Part shown: in pieces, positions 33,616 to 44,106 of the stretch | Numbering within the stretch: the stretch's first letter is position 1 | Layout: every line of letters starts with the position of its first letter | Source of the DNA: Cannabis sativa | Lineage: Eukaryota > Streptophyta > Magnoliopsida > Rosales > Cannabaceae | Direction of reading: 5' to 3' | DNA: 64,000 nt | NCBI RefSeq assembly: GCF_029168945.1 | Contig: NC_083610.1 | Span: 47,819,429-47,883,428, forward strand | The notes under the pieces: generated by a model | Seen by the model: only the letters and a program-made list of their open reading frames with translations | Told to the model about the DNA's origin: nothing | The model's database searches: none | Made by a program: the position numbers and the translations under genes

Positions 33616-36600
33616 ATGTCTGCTTCTGGTTCGAAATCTTCGAAGAAGAGCGGGAAAGGCATGGCCACTCTGGAGGAGGTTTCCCTGGGACCCGTTGCCC
33701 AGGAGGGGTACAAATCCCGAGCGACCGGGTGGGAAGCGGCTGAGCTTCGTTCCACCCTAACTTGTCCTCGCCAGCTGGAGAATATTATAGACGTTGCTGG
33801 GATCAAACCTTCCACTTCAGGGACCTATCACCGGCCACCTCGCGACTCGGAGACGCCTAATCACAATTATGACGGCTTCGGGGCTTGGAGTCAGACTCAT
33901 CTGATGGCCGGTGCCATGCTCCCGCTTCAAGATTATTTTGTTAATTTCCTTGTATTTGTCGGCCTTGCGCCATATCAACTCATTCCTCAAGCTTATCGCC
34001 TGCTTTCAGGCTTGTTTATTTTTTATACCGCCCGCGGATGGGGATCCCCCAGCCCGGGGGAAATTTTGTATTTTTATGAACTTGTATCCGTCCCCAAGAA
34101 AAGGGACAAACTTAAGGACGGTTTCTATGGGTTTCGGATCCATCCCGCCAACGAGGGGGTGGTTCCGTACAATAGGCAGACTCACGTTAAGGAGTATCGC
34201 CATCGCTTTTTCTTTTCCTCCGGGTTCAGGGCCGTGGACCACCCGGAGCTCCTTACTGAGTGGGTGCGGATCCCACCCTATCAGCGGACGCCCCCTACTC
34301 AGACCTTCCTCCGGAGGGCCCAAGCCTTTGCCTCCTACGACCGCGCCGATCTCGATGTCGGGGGTTTGGTCACCACGGAGAATTGCAGGAAGGCCAAACT
34401 TATCCTTCCTCATCAGTCCGTGGAGGACTCCAACCTCTCACGGGTCATCTGTCCCAACGTAAGGGTGCCAGTCGCGGAGAAGGCCTTCCGGGATGAGCTT
34501 ATTGCCACGGCGGAGAAAAAATATCAAGATTATCTCTACCGGAAGGCCCAGGAGAAGGCATACTCTCAGGCCCAGGCTGCCTCTGGGAGGGGACTTCGCG
34601 TGGGGAGCCCGGTGGTGCGGAGGAGTTAGGCGATTGCCGGGAAGTCCGAAGCTAAATTTTTTGACAAGATTCTTCAAGAAGAGATTGGGGATCGTCCTGC
34701 CAGGAGGCCCCTTCGTATTGAGGATTCTTCTGAGAAGCAAACTCCCCGGCCACAGCTTTCGGTCCCAGAGCCAAACTCGGGGGCTCCTGGTGCTAGCACC
34801 TCCGGTGCCGGCGGTAAGTCTCCTTTGATAATTCGTTATGTTCCTTCCGTTGGTGAATACGCCAGTCATAGGCCCGTAGGGTTCGACGAGCGTCTTCGTA
34901 GGTTTAGGATGCCATCGACTCGGTGGGGGGATCGTTTGAAGAAATTTTATTTTTCGAACTTAGGAGATTACTTAGGTCGGTCCCGGATGGGCTCCGGCCC
35001 TCCGGAACCTATTCCCTTAGGTCCTTCAGCTTATATAACGTCCACCTGGTTCCGGCCCTCGGACAGTTATCTCGGAGATGACGCTGCCAGCCTTAAAGTT
35101 CAGGACTTTGCTAGGGCCGAATTAGGAAGTTCGGGTAGGAGTAGCTTATTTGTTGTATCTTGTATAAGTGGTTCCTCACGGACATCTAACACTTGCTTAT
35201 TTTGTGAAACAGGTGTCTCCATGGATGCCATTTTGGAACAGCTTGCCGGAGTTCATACTCCCGTGGCTCCTCCGGCCTTTACCTCTTCCCCCCCGGCCCC
35301 TTCCCTGAAGGTTTCTTCCAGCGCTCCCCCCGACACTATTGACTTAGTGGATGACGAGGAGGTGCTTCCGGGAGAAGGCCAAGGGAAGCAGTGGGACTTC
35401 TCGGAGGAAGTTGCTGATGGTACGGGAGAGGCCCGAGCCCTTCCAGAGGAAGCTGAGGAAGGTGAAGAGGAGCCCGAGGTGGTTCTGATTCGTAAGCGCA
35501 AGGGCAAAATGATTGCCCAGGATGAGCCCAAGAAGCCTCGGAGAGCCGACACTCCTGCTCATGGTCTTGACGGCGGGGTTTCCCCCATGGACGAAAATCC
35601 TGCTCCTCCCAACATCATGCTTACCCCGGTTCCGGGGGACGAGGTGAGGCAAGAGCTTCGGATAGCCAAGCATAACTATGCTATGGACGAGTACTCCCGG
35701 GGGTACACCGAAGTGGAAGCCCTTAGGAGGATGTTGCGGGCGGAGGTTGAGGCGAGCATCAACCACCCGGAGTACCAGGATCCGTGGGACCTTAATCTGG
35801 ACCCCTTATCGGACTGGTTCCGTCGCTTCCTAGGGCCCACCTTGGCTCCTTTGGCCGCGGAGATGACCGGCGAGTTCGCTTCTCAGCTCACTCGATGCGC
35901 GCCTAAGCGGTACGCCACTTGTGCTTCCCTGAACTCCATCTTCCAGGTCCAGGACCTCAGTCATTCTCTCACGGTGGTAAGTACTTCGCAATTTTTGCTT
36001 TTCCTTTTATTTTTTCTCCTTGAGAAACTTCTCCTTCTTACCCTTGCATTATGGTTCAGCTTGCTGCTGAGGCTGGCCGCCTCTCCAAGAACATCATAAA
36101 TCATGGCTTCGTTCTGTCCGACTTTGGGGACATGAACGATGTCAGGAAGGTCCTTCAGGACCTCACGGGAGAGGCGGATCTACCAGAAGCCGCCGAGCCG
36201 CCGGGCGGCTGCCAAGGCCAAGGAAGAGGAGGCCAAACGGAGGGAGGCTCAGGCGGAAGCCATGATCCGGGACGAGGCCCAGCGGAGGGACAGGATGGAG
36301 GCCCAGCACCAGGAGGAACTGAGGGCTCAAAGCGAGGCTGCTGATAAGGTCAGGCGAGACCTCCGGGAGGCCAGGGAGGCTTTGGATGAAATGGTCGCCA
36401 AGGTGAGATCTTTAGAGGAAACTCACCAGGCGAACATAGAGTCCAAGGCTGCTCTAGCTGCGGAGCTGAAGGAGCTTAGGGACTTCAAAGAACAATCCAT
36501 CAAGAAGGCCAAAAGAGCCGAGCTCCTCTCTCCTGTTTCCTGTGCCCGGTGTCCGAAGCGCTTTGACGATGGAGTCTACATGGCTTGGTCCACCAACGAC

Positions 36601-36729
36601 CAAAATATCAAGCTTACTTTTTATCCCAAACCCGAGGAAATGATTGCCAAATTTTGGGAAAAGAAGAAGAAGCTTGATGTCGTGTTAGAGGCACGTATCG
36701 GACCTCGCCTTCCTCCGCGGGCCAACTGA
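33616..36729 (+). CDS. Antisense extra gene of the Tat Gypsy element (PF04195-like), damaged
   Basis: The gene lies on the strand opposite gag-pol. The start is MSASGSKSSKKSGKG, right after a likely 5' UTR intron acceptor. The first part (to 34629) contains LAPYQLIPQAYRLLSGLFIF and RGWGSPSPGEILYFYELVSV, resembling the plant family PF04195 (putative gypsy-type transposon). A single TAG at 34627-34629 interrupts a frame that stays open to about 35976. An acidic, Pro-rich middle follows (VEEL-type runs, IRKRKGKM). An intron fits at 35977-36059, and a further one, still open if retained, at 35135-35212. The last part is a coiled coil rich in Glu, Lys and Arg (36210-36510) ending LPPRAN; a frame break lies near 36180-36215. 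Extra antisense ORFs of this kind are known in Tat elements. Function is unknown; structure suggests a nuclear or coat-like protein, but that is a guess. Confidence 0.7.
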
Positions 36730-37223
36730 GCTGCTGTACAACCGACCAAGTATAACCAAGATTCCACCCGGTTCTTTTATTATTCTCTTTTCTTCTTTTT
36801 TTTGTTTGTACATACTTGCTGCTGCCTTAGAACAATATATATATAGGTAGCAGTTTTTATTCGAAGGGGAGACAATTATATTTTAAGGCCTGTCCCCGGG
36901 CCATTTATATGTATATGACCTGCCCTTTGGGCTAGGATATTTTTTATGTGATCTTTCTTTTGTCACACTTATGTTTTTTAAACTGTCCTTTGGATCAGGA
37001 TTTTTATGCTTATGCTTTTTATTTTTGTGCATACTTTCTGACCTGCCCTTTGGGTCAGGATATTTTACTTAGTTTGTTTTTCTGTTTGTCCGTGCGGTAT
37101 ACCCTAGTACCCCCCTGAGTGGCATAGAAACTTTGTTTTTAAGGCACTCAGTTTTATTTAATATAGAGGAGGTATACATTTGGACGGTACAAACCCTTTG
37201 AACAAAGTCTAAGTTTTATTTCG
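36730..37223. other. Tail-to-tail gap between antisense gene and pol, with short repeats
   Basis: The two genes converge here. A 20-30 bp phrase recurs four times between 36885 and 37065: GGCCTGTCCCCGGGCC, GACCTGCCCTTTGGGCTAGG, AACTGTCCTTTGGATCAGG and GACCTGCCCTTTGGGTCAGG. Each copy can form a small hairpin (CCTGCCCTTTGGGTCAGG). They may mark 3' ends or terminators of the antisense transcript. Confidence 0.6.
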
Positions 37224-40200
37224 CTACTGGTAATATTTTCTGAGGTGATCGGCATTCCAGGCTCTTGGGACGGTGGTTCCGTCCATTCTTTTTAGTTTGT
37301 AAGTGCCGGAACCGATCTCGTCCTCGATTTCATATGGTCCTTCCCAATTTGGTCCAAGTACCCCCACTCCGGGTTCTTGGGTGGCTGGGAAAACCCTTCT
37401 TAGGACCATATCCCCAATAGCGAATTTTCTGTTTTTAACTTTAGAGTTAAAATACTTGGTCACCTTCTTTTGATAAGCAACCATCCGTATTTGAGACTCA
37501 TCCCGGAGTTCTTCGACTTGATCCAAAGCTTCTTGGAGCAGTGCCTGATTAGTGGCAGGATCGTAAGTCGTCCTCCTGTGGGATGGGAATAATGTTTCTA
37601 CCGGGACCATTGCTTCGCAACCGTACGCCATTGAGAAAGGCGAGTGGCCGGTTGTGGTTCTGGGGGTCGTCCGGTAGGCCCATAATACCCTTGGCAATTC
37701 TTCAGGCCAGTTATTTTTGCAGGCCAACAGCTTCTTTTTCAAGGTGACCTTTAGGATTTTATTGACTGCTTCCGCCTGGCCGTTTGTTTGAGGCCTGGCT
37801 ACCGCGGAGAAGCTTTTCACTACTCCGTGTTGGTTGCAGAAGTCAGTAAATTCCTCGCAATCAAATTGCTTTCCATTGTCTGAGACTATTTTGTGAGGCA
37901 AGCCGTATCGACACACTATGTTTTTGATAACAAAGTCCAATGCCTTCTTGGCAGTTATTGTCTTCATAGGCTCAGCCTCTGTCCATTTGGTGAAGTAGTC
38001 TACTGCTACTATTGCATACTTTACCCCTCCTTTCCCTGTAGGTAGAGACCCGATGAGATCTATTCCCCAAACCGCGAAGGGCCAGGGACTGGTCATCAGG
38101 GTGATCTCGTTTGGAGGAGCTCTCGGTATGTTCGCGTACCTTTGGCCCGAGTCACACTTTTGGACATAGTCTATACAATCTTTTTTCATTGTTGGCCAGA
38201 AGTACCCTTGCCTCAATATTTTCTTTGAGAGGTTGGGTCCTCCCGTATGATCTCCACAGAACCCTTCATGGACCTCTAGCATGATTTGTCTAGCTTCAGG
38301 GTCCGATACACACCTTAAATAAGGCATGTTGAGTCCTCTCCGGTAGAGAATTTGGTCCATCATTACGTAACGATGAGCCTGATACTGAATCTTTCGAGAC
38401 AATGCCCTCTCTTGGGGCAACTCACCTGTGGTTATGTATTTTATGATGGGGACCATCCAGCTGGGTTCTTGCCCAACCGTTAGTGTGGTCTCTTTTATTT
38501 TGATGCTTGGCTCTGCCAAGCGTTCCACTGGTACTACCCCCAGCTCTTCGATTTCGCTATCCGAGGCTAACTTAGCCAAACAGTCCGCGTGAGCGTTCTT
38601 TTCTCGGGAGATCCTTTCTATTTTATAGTCCGCGAACTCGTGGAGCAGTTCTCGGACTATTGTTACGTACGCGGCCATCCGTTTGCCACGAGTTTGGTAT
38701 TCTCCAAAAACCTGGTTTACGACCAGTTGAGAGTCACTGTAGACTTCTACTCTTTTGGCTCCTACAGCTTTTGCCAATTTCAGTCCTGCTATCAAGGCTT
38801 CATATTCGGCTTCATTGTTTGAAGCTGTAAAATCAAATCGGAGTGCTGCCTGGAGCCGCAGTCCAGTTGGTGATATCATAGCCACTCCGGCTCCTGAACC
38901 GTTCTCATTAGAAGATCCGTCTACAAATACCCTCCAGGTGGGGATTGGTGGTGCCAGCGTATATACTGTTGCCTCGGCTTCATTGCATTCAGTAATGAAG
39001 TCTGCCAAGGCTTGGCCTTTTATGGAAATCCGGGGGACGTAGTGTAAGTCGAATTGACTTAGCTCCATCGCCCACTTGAGGAGTCTTCCGGATGCTTCAG
39101 GCTTCTGGAGAACTTGTCGGAGCGAATGATTGGTTAGGATTTTGATTGGATGGGCTTGGAAGTATGGCCTCAGCTTCTTTGACGCCATCAGGAGGAAGAA
39201 TACTAATTTTTCAATGACCGGGTACCTTGTCTAAGCCCCTATTATGCGCTTACTGACATAATACACGGGATGCTGAATTTTCTCTTCCTCCCGGACCAGG
39301 GCAGCGCTGACCGCGTGCTCGGAGACGGCCAAGTAAAGAAACAAGTCTTCTCCAAGGATAGGTTTCGATAAGATAGGGGGTTTGGCCATGTGGTCTTTTA
39401 ACCTCTTGAATGCCTCCTCGCATTCATCCGACCATTCGAACTTCTGGCATTTCTTTAGCACGTTGAAGAAGGGTATGCATTTGTCCGTGGATCGTGAGAT
39501 AAAGCGACTCAGTGCGGCTACCTTTCCGGTCAAGCTCTGCACGTCTTTATGCTTCTTGGGGGATGGCATGTCCAGGAGAGCTTGGATTTTCTCCGGGTTT
39601 GCCTCGATCCCCCTTTGGCTGACTATGAAGCCCAGGAATTTTCCTGACTTGACCCCAAAGGTGCACTTTTTTGGGTTGAGCTTCATACCGTATCTCCGGA
39701 CGACTTCGAAGCATTCTTCTAAGTCGCTTGCATGGCTGTTGCATGCTTTGGATTTGACGAGCATGTCGTCCACATACACCTCCATGTTTCGCCCCAGGAG
39801 GCCTTTAAACATCCAGTTAACCCTTCTTTGATAGGTTGCTCCGGCGTTTTTCAGTCCGAAAGGCATGACTAGATAGCAGTATACCCCCTTATCGGTCCTG
39901 AAGCTAGTGCACTCCTGGTCTGTCGTATGCATTTTTATTTGGTTGTAACCAGCATAGGCATCCATGAAAGACAGCAGTTTAAATCCGGACGTGGCGTCTA
40001 CCATCTGGTCGATCCTGGGTAGCGGGAAGCAGTCCTTTGGACAAGCTTTGTTTAGATCTGTGAAGTCTATACAAACTCGCCAAGTCCCGTTCGGCTTGGG
40101 CACCAGGACAGGATTGGCCAGCCATTCCGGATAGTATACGTCGCGGATCATGCCGCTGGACAAAAGTTTGTCCACCTCTTTCTCTAAGGCCTCGGCTTTC

Positions 40201-41030
40201 ACCGAGTCGAGCGGGCGTCTCTTTTGCTGTACAGGGGGCATGTCCGGGTTGACATTGAGTACATGTGTGATGACATGAGGGCTTATGCCGGTCATGTCTT
40301 CTTGGCGCCATGCAAAGATGTCGATGGCGCCCTTCAGTGTTTTTATTATTTTGTCCTTTTCCTCCGGATCCAGGCTTTTCCCTATCCGGAGTACTTTGGT
40401 GGAGTCGTCGTCGCACACTGGTATTTCTTCGACGTCCTCCATTGGTTCCACGACCCTTTCGGATCCTATGCGAGGATCCAACTCATCCTCTTCAGCCTTC
40501 TCTGTCTCAGGGGACTCCCGGACCATGAGTACGGGTAGGTGGGTGGCAACATTGTAACATTGTCTGGCTTCTCCTTGATTTCCCCTTACAGTTCCGACCC
40601 CGGCTTCATGGGTAGGGAATTTTAGGCACAAGTGTCGGATTGAAGTAATTGCACCAAAGTCCACTAGGGCTGGTCGGCCGAGGATCGCGTTGTAGGCTGT
40701 CGGACAGTCTACTACCACGAAGGTGCAATATTTGAATGTGCTCTGGGGGGTATCCGGGCACAGGGTAACCGGGAGCCTTACTTTTCCCATCGGGATAAGC
40801 GTCGTCCCGTTAAACCCTGTGAGCTGTGACCCACTAGGCGAGAGGTCCCGGTCGGTCAACCCTATCACAGTGAAGGCTTCTTTGAAGAGCAGGTTCACGG
40901 AACTCCCATTGTCAATTAAGACCCTAGCCACCACTTTATTTGCGATGGGGGTCTCTATGACCAGTGGGTCGTGATGAGGAAAACGCACCGTCTTGGCGTC
41001 TTCTTCCGTGAACGTGATGGGTTGGTCCAT
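37224..41030 (-). CDS. pol: Gypsy pol: protease, RT, RNase H, archaeal-type RNase H, integrase; one nonsense codon
   Basis: pol copies the RNA into DNA and inserts it. From the ATG at 41030: protease (VVARVLIDNGSSVNLLF), RT (DAYAGYNQIKMH, YVDDMLVKS), RNase H, a second RNase H with its four acidic sites (FVDGSS, NNEAEYEAL, YSDSQLV, NAHADCLA), then integrase with DDE residues in WGIDLIG, VSDNGKQF and GQAEAVN. The frame is open from 41030 to 37224 except for TAG at 39233-39231, where RNase H normally has Glu before TRYP. In the integrase zinc finger the second Cys is Gly (KCDSGQRYA). The same frame stays open upstream of the ATG (RKRYAEAAKHNEVWEV), so pol was once continuous with gag. Confidence 0.92.
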
Positions 41031-43222
41031 CAGCCGAGGCCTTTGAGCTGGGAGTTGAGTAACTTCCCATACCTCATTGTGCTTCGCGGCCTCGGCGTAT
41101 CGTTTTCGCTCCTTGCGAGTGTTCCCTCAATATGGGGACCTCCGGAGATCATAGCTACCCGCCCATTAGGCCGGGGCGGCAGCCCGGGAATATGCTGGGC
41201 GTCACCTGCGGGAGCAGCCGGAGCCAATACTCCTGCTGTACCCCCTGGTGTTCCCGGAGGCATACCCCCAGCCACCTGCCCCGGATTAAGGTGGGGAAAC
41301 CTATTTTTGATCCACTCATAGATGTGGCCCAAACGGATTAGGTTTTCAATCTCGTCTTTGAGATTTTTACACTCATTGGTGCTATGACCAATGTCGTTGT
41401 GGTACTCGCATCTTTTACTCGGATCTCTCCGGGAGCTGTCTTTGTACAATGGCTGTGGTCTCCGGTAGTGCGTATTTTGCCTAGTGGCAAAGTACACCCG
41501 TTCCTGGGAGTCTGATAGCTCCGTGTACTGAGTATATTGGGGTGTGTACCCCTTCTTCTGGCGCTTTTCTCCCGTTCGGGTGCTGCCTTTGGAGGACCTT
41601 TTGCTCCTCGACCCCTGGGTAGGGCCTGTTAAGCTAGCAGTCGGGGCAGCCTGTGAAGGAGCTTGTCCATTCACTCCGGACGGGTTGCCATAATGGGAAG
41701 ATGCTGGCGCCAGAGCTTGGCCCTGGCTGTACCCGGGGGTAGCAGAGAACTGTATGCCACTCACCTGTGGAGTTGCGGCCGGGGTAGTACCCGAGGGCGA
41801 TACTCCGGGCCTGTACCCTGCTATCCCGGTGGGATAATAGCCTCCATAAGCTACGATCTGGGCTTCCTCGAGGTTGATATACTTTTGGACTCTTTTCTGG
41901 AAGTCCTGGAGGCTAGCAGCCCCCTCTTGTTGCAATTCATTCCAGAAGGGAGTCCCAGTGCGGATTCCTGCCTGGAGAAGGGCAAGCTGTTGTCCGTCAT
42001 CAACCTTCTTGGTCTTCGAGGCTTCCTCCCGGAACCTCTTGATGTAATTCTTCAAGGTCTCGGTGGGCAGTTGCTTGATATTGGTCAAGGCACTAACCTC
42101 CAAGTTAACCTTTCTGGCGGCGACAAACTGTCTCCGGAAGTTGGTCTGGAGCTTGTTCCAACAGCCCACGGATCCTGGTTCCAGCTTTTTGAACCATTCC
42201 TCCGCTGACCCGCTCAGAGTGAGGGGGAAGCACAGGCATTTGGCATCATTGCTGACCCGCATGACTGTCATGACATGGTTGAACCGCGACAGGTGGTCAC
42301 TGGGATCGGAGTTCCCGGTATATGCCGCCATTTCAGGCATCTTGAAGTTTTTAGGGAGCTCTGCCTCCAGGATGTGCTTGGCACATGGCTCCCGATCCTC
42401 GCTGTCCGAGTCGGAGTCGTCTCCCTTCTGCCTCCGGGAGACTCGAGCAATGTCTTTTCGAAGTATGGCGAGTTCCGCCATAATCCCTTCGTTTAACGTA
42501 CCCGAGGAAACCACAGGCCCGTATCTTTTTTGGTCAAGGTGATCCCGGAGGTCACCTTGATTCCCATTGATTTGATTTCTCAGATCAATGGGAGGACCTC
42601 TCTGTCCTCTTCTCCCTCTACCCCCTGGTTCCTGGTGCACAGAAATGCTTTTTCGGTCCCCTCGATCCTGAGGGCCAAGACTCCCTTTTTGGGGCTTGCC
42701 CTTCTGCGGACCTTTCCCTTTAGGGAAATCCGAGCGGACCCTTCGCGGATCCTGCACCTTTTTCTTTCGCCCAGGGGTAGAAGTAGGGTTTTTTGTTTGA
42801 TTTTCCTCAGCAGGGTACCTTATAGGGCTAGGTTCCCTAGATTTTTGCTGCTGGGAATTAGGCGAAGACGTCGCTGGCTCTCTATTGAGCCCAGCGGTCA
42901 TTGCCTTGGGGTGCACGTGAATACCAGCTGCCTCCATGGCTTTCTGCATGGCTAGCATCACTTCCTGCATTTTCTGGTTTTGCGCTTTCTGAGCTTCGAT
43001 CTCAGCTTCATGATCGATAGGTTTTTGTCTGAGAAGCACCAGTTCTGAGTAACTTCCCTCGTCATAGGCATACTCGTCGAGGTTCCCCTCGTAGTCCTCG
43101 TCGGGGACTATTTCTCCTTCTTCCTCGGACTCCTCTGCCGCTCTTGAGGCCACATCTTCCTCATTTGGATCTTGAGCATCTTCCAGAGGGCGAGGCTGAC
43201 GTGTACTTCTTGTCTCCACCAT
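41030..43222 (-). CDS. gag: Gypsy gag polyprotein
   Basis: Gag forms the virus-like particle. The frame from MVETRSTRQPRP has 730 residues: an acidic N-terminus, a basic Pro/Arg-rich region, the retrotransposon gag domain (around AAYTGNSDPSDHLSRF to LALLQAGIRTGTPFWNEL), a Gly/Pro/Ser-rich stretch, and a zinc-knuckle-like CEYHNDIGHSTNEC. It stops at TGA 41032-41030, overlapping the pol ATG as TGATG. The last 30 residues look out of frame. After HIEG near 41122 the pol frame carries the expected family sequence, so a one-base loss there probably created this stop. The TGATG overlap is then accidental and not a designed restart signal. Confidence 0.92.
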   Translation of the reverse strand: MVETRSTRQPRPLEDAQDPNEEDVASRAAEESEEEGEIVPDEDYEGNLDEYAYDEGSYSELVLLRQKPIDHEAEIEAQKAQNQKMQEVMLAMQKAMEAAGIHVHPKAMTAGLNREPATSSPNSQQQKSREPSPIRYPAEENQTKNPTSTPGRKKKVQDPRRVRSDFPKGKGPQKGKPQKGSLGPQDRGDRKSISVHQEPGGRGRRGQRGPPIDLRNQINGNQGDLRDHLDQKRYGPVVSSGTLNEGIMAELAILRKDIARVSRRQKGDDSDSDSEDREPCAKHILEAELPKNFKMPEMAAYTGNSDPSDHLSRFNHVMTVMRVSNDAKCLCFPLTLSGSAEEWFKKLEPGSVGCWNKLQTNFRRQFVAARKVNLEVSALTNIKQLPTETLKNYIKRFREEASKTKKVDDGQQLALLQAGIRTGTPFWNELQQEGAASLQDFQKRVQKYINLEEAQIVAYGGYYPTGIAGYRPGVSPSGTTPAATPQVSGIQFSATPGYSQGQALAPASSHYGNPSGVNGQAPSQAAPTASLTGPTQGSRSKRSSKGSTRTGEKRQKKGYTPQYTQYTELSDSQERVYFATRQNTHYRRPQPLYKDSSRRDPSKRCEYHNDIGHSTNECKNLKDEIENLIRLGHIYEWIKNRFPHLNPGQVAGGMPPGTPGGTAGVLAPAAPAGDAQHIPGLPPRPNGRVAMISGGPHIEGTLARSENDTPRPRSTMRYGKLLNSQLKGLG

Positions 43223-43265
43223 TCTTGTGAAGTCAAATGCTTGTTATGTAGCAGCTTTCCTCAGC

Positions 43266-43283
43266 TCTCAATGAAAGCACCAA
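43266..43283 (-). other. Primer binding site of the Gypsy element
   Basis: On the minus strand the sequence just inside the 5' LTR reads TTGGTGCTTTCATTGAGA. This is the position where a tRNA 3' end would pair. I have not identified the tRNA. Confidence 0.55.
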
Positions 43284-43285
43284 AA

Positions 43286-44064
43286 TGTTGACCGAGATTT
43301 TCGGCAACTATTAAAATATGATTATAGTAGTGAGCTGTAAGAAAGCGAGATGAGGATTTTTACGTGGTTGGGGCGTTAATGAGCCTTAGTCCACGAGTCT
43401 TTGTTATTAATGGATGTATTTAATACAGATTCCGCACTTGAGGGAATGTAGTCCTCATAAATACAGAGAATGTTCTTGGTGAGTATTTACTCTTCTTGCT
43501 CATATGCAACCCAAGATTCTCGACCCCATTAAATGAGCTTTGAGGGGGTATTTATAGTGTTTTGGTGGGGTAATCCCTAGAATTGTTCTTACAAACGTAT
43601 CTGTAAGTATCCATAAAGTTGGGTATTCCCAATGAATATACCATGGGTGATGCATGGTCAAATCCCTAGGTGCTGTAGGGTTTTTATGAGGAATGTCCTT
43701 TTTGCCTTGTGATTGACGCGACTCTTCGCAGAGTAGCCGTCGCTAGACTTAAATGATCATTACTGTGGCGCTGCTGTTGGGGGTTGTGCCGTCAGACTAT
43801 ATTGCGTGTTACAGTCCCAACACGCTTCCTCCCATGCGGCATTAAATGCGACTTGATTGCTCAGGAGAGGCCTGACACATCCCGGAGGGGCTTCATGCTA
43901 TGCGAGCTTCCGGGAGTACCTTGTACTCCGGGTGCCTCCTCCGGGACCTATGCCCAGGGTGCTTCCTTGGGGCGTACAAAGACTTATCAAATATTTACAA
44001 GTTATCTGATCCACGTGTCCCTATTCGACTGGTCCACATATTTTAGGCGAATTCAGAGGCAACA
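43286..44064 (-). repeat. 5' LTR of the Gypsy element
   Basis: 779 bp and nearly identical to 31728-32507. It carries the promoter for gag-pol on the minus strand. Confidence 0.95.
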
Positions 44065-44106
44065 ATATGTTTCGTTTGATTAATAAAATCCTTTCTAATT
44101 CAAAAG
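44065..44106 (+). mobile_element. 3' tail of the LINE relic, right of the Gypsy insertion
   Basis: After the duplicated ATATG the sequence reads GTTTGATTAATAAAATCCTT and ends in TTCAAAAGAAAT. This type of tail is common in plant LINEs. With 30790-31727 it makes one LINE 3' end split by the Gypsy element. Confidence 0.65.

Larger units (their letters stand above)
31728..44064 (-). mobile_element. Ty3/Gypsy element, Tat lineage, 12.3 kb, with antisense gene
   Basis: Two LTRs of about 780 bp (31728-32507 and 43286-44064) begin and end TGTTG...CAACA. They are flanked by ATATG at 31723-31727 and 44065-44069. I count about six differences between them (roughly 99% identity), so insertion is recent. 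gag and pol are read on the minus strand in the order gag, protease, RT, RNase H, second (archaeal-type) RNase H, integrase. Two RNase H domains mark the Tat lineage (Retand/Ogre relatives). Between pol and the 3' LTR lies a separate gene on the opposite strand. Confidence 0.95.

Noticed and set aside
33911..34462. 183-residue plus-strand frame overlapping the antisense gene
   Set aside because: Shifted-frame shadow of the better-supported frame starting at 33616.
41663..42955. Several plus-strand frames of 140-180 residues opposite gag
   Set aside because: They are complements of the GC-rich gag gene, with no promoter, no domain and no conserved-looking sequence, unlike the antisense gene at 33616.
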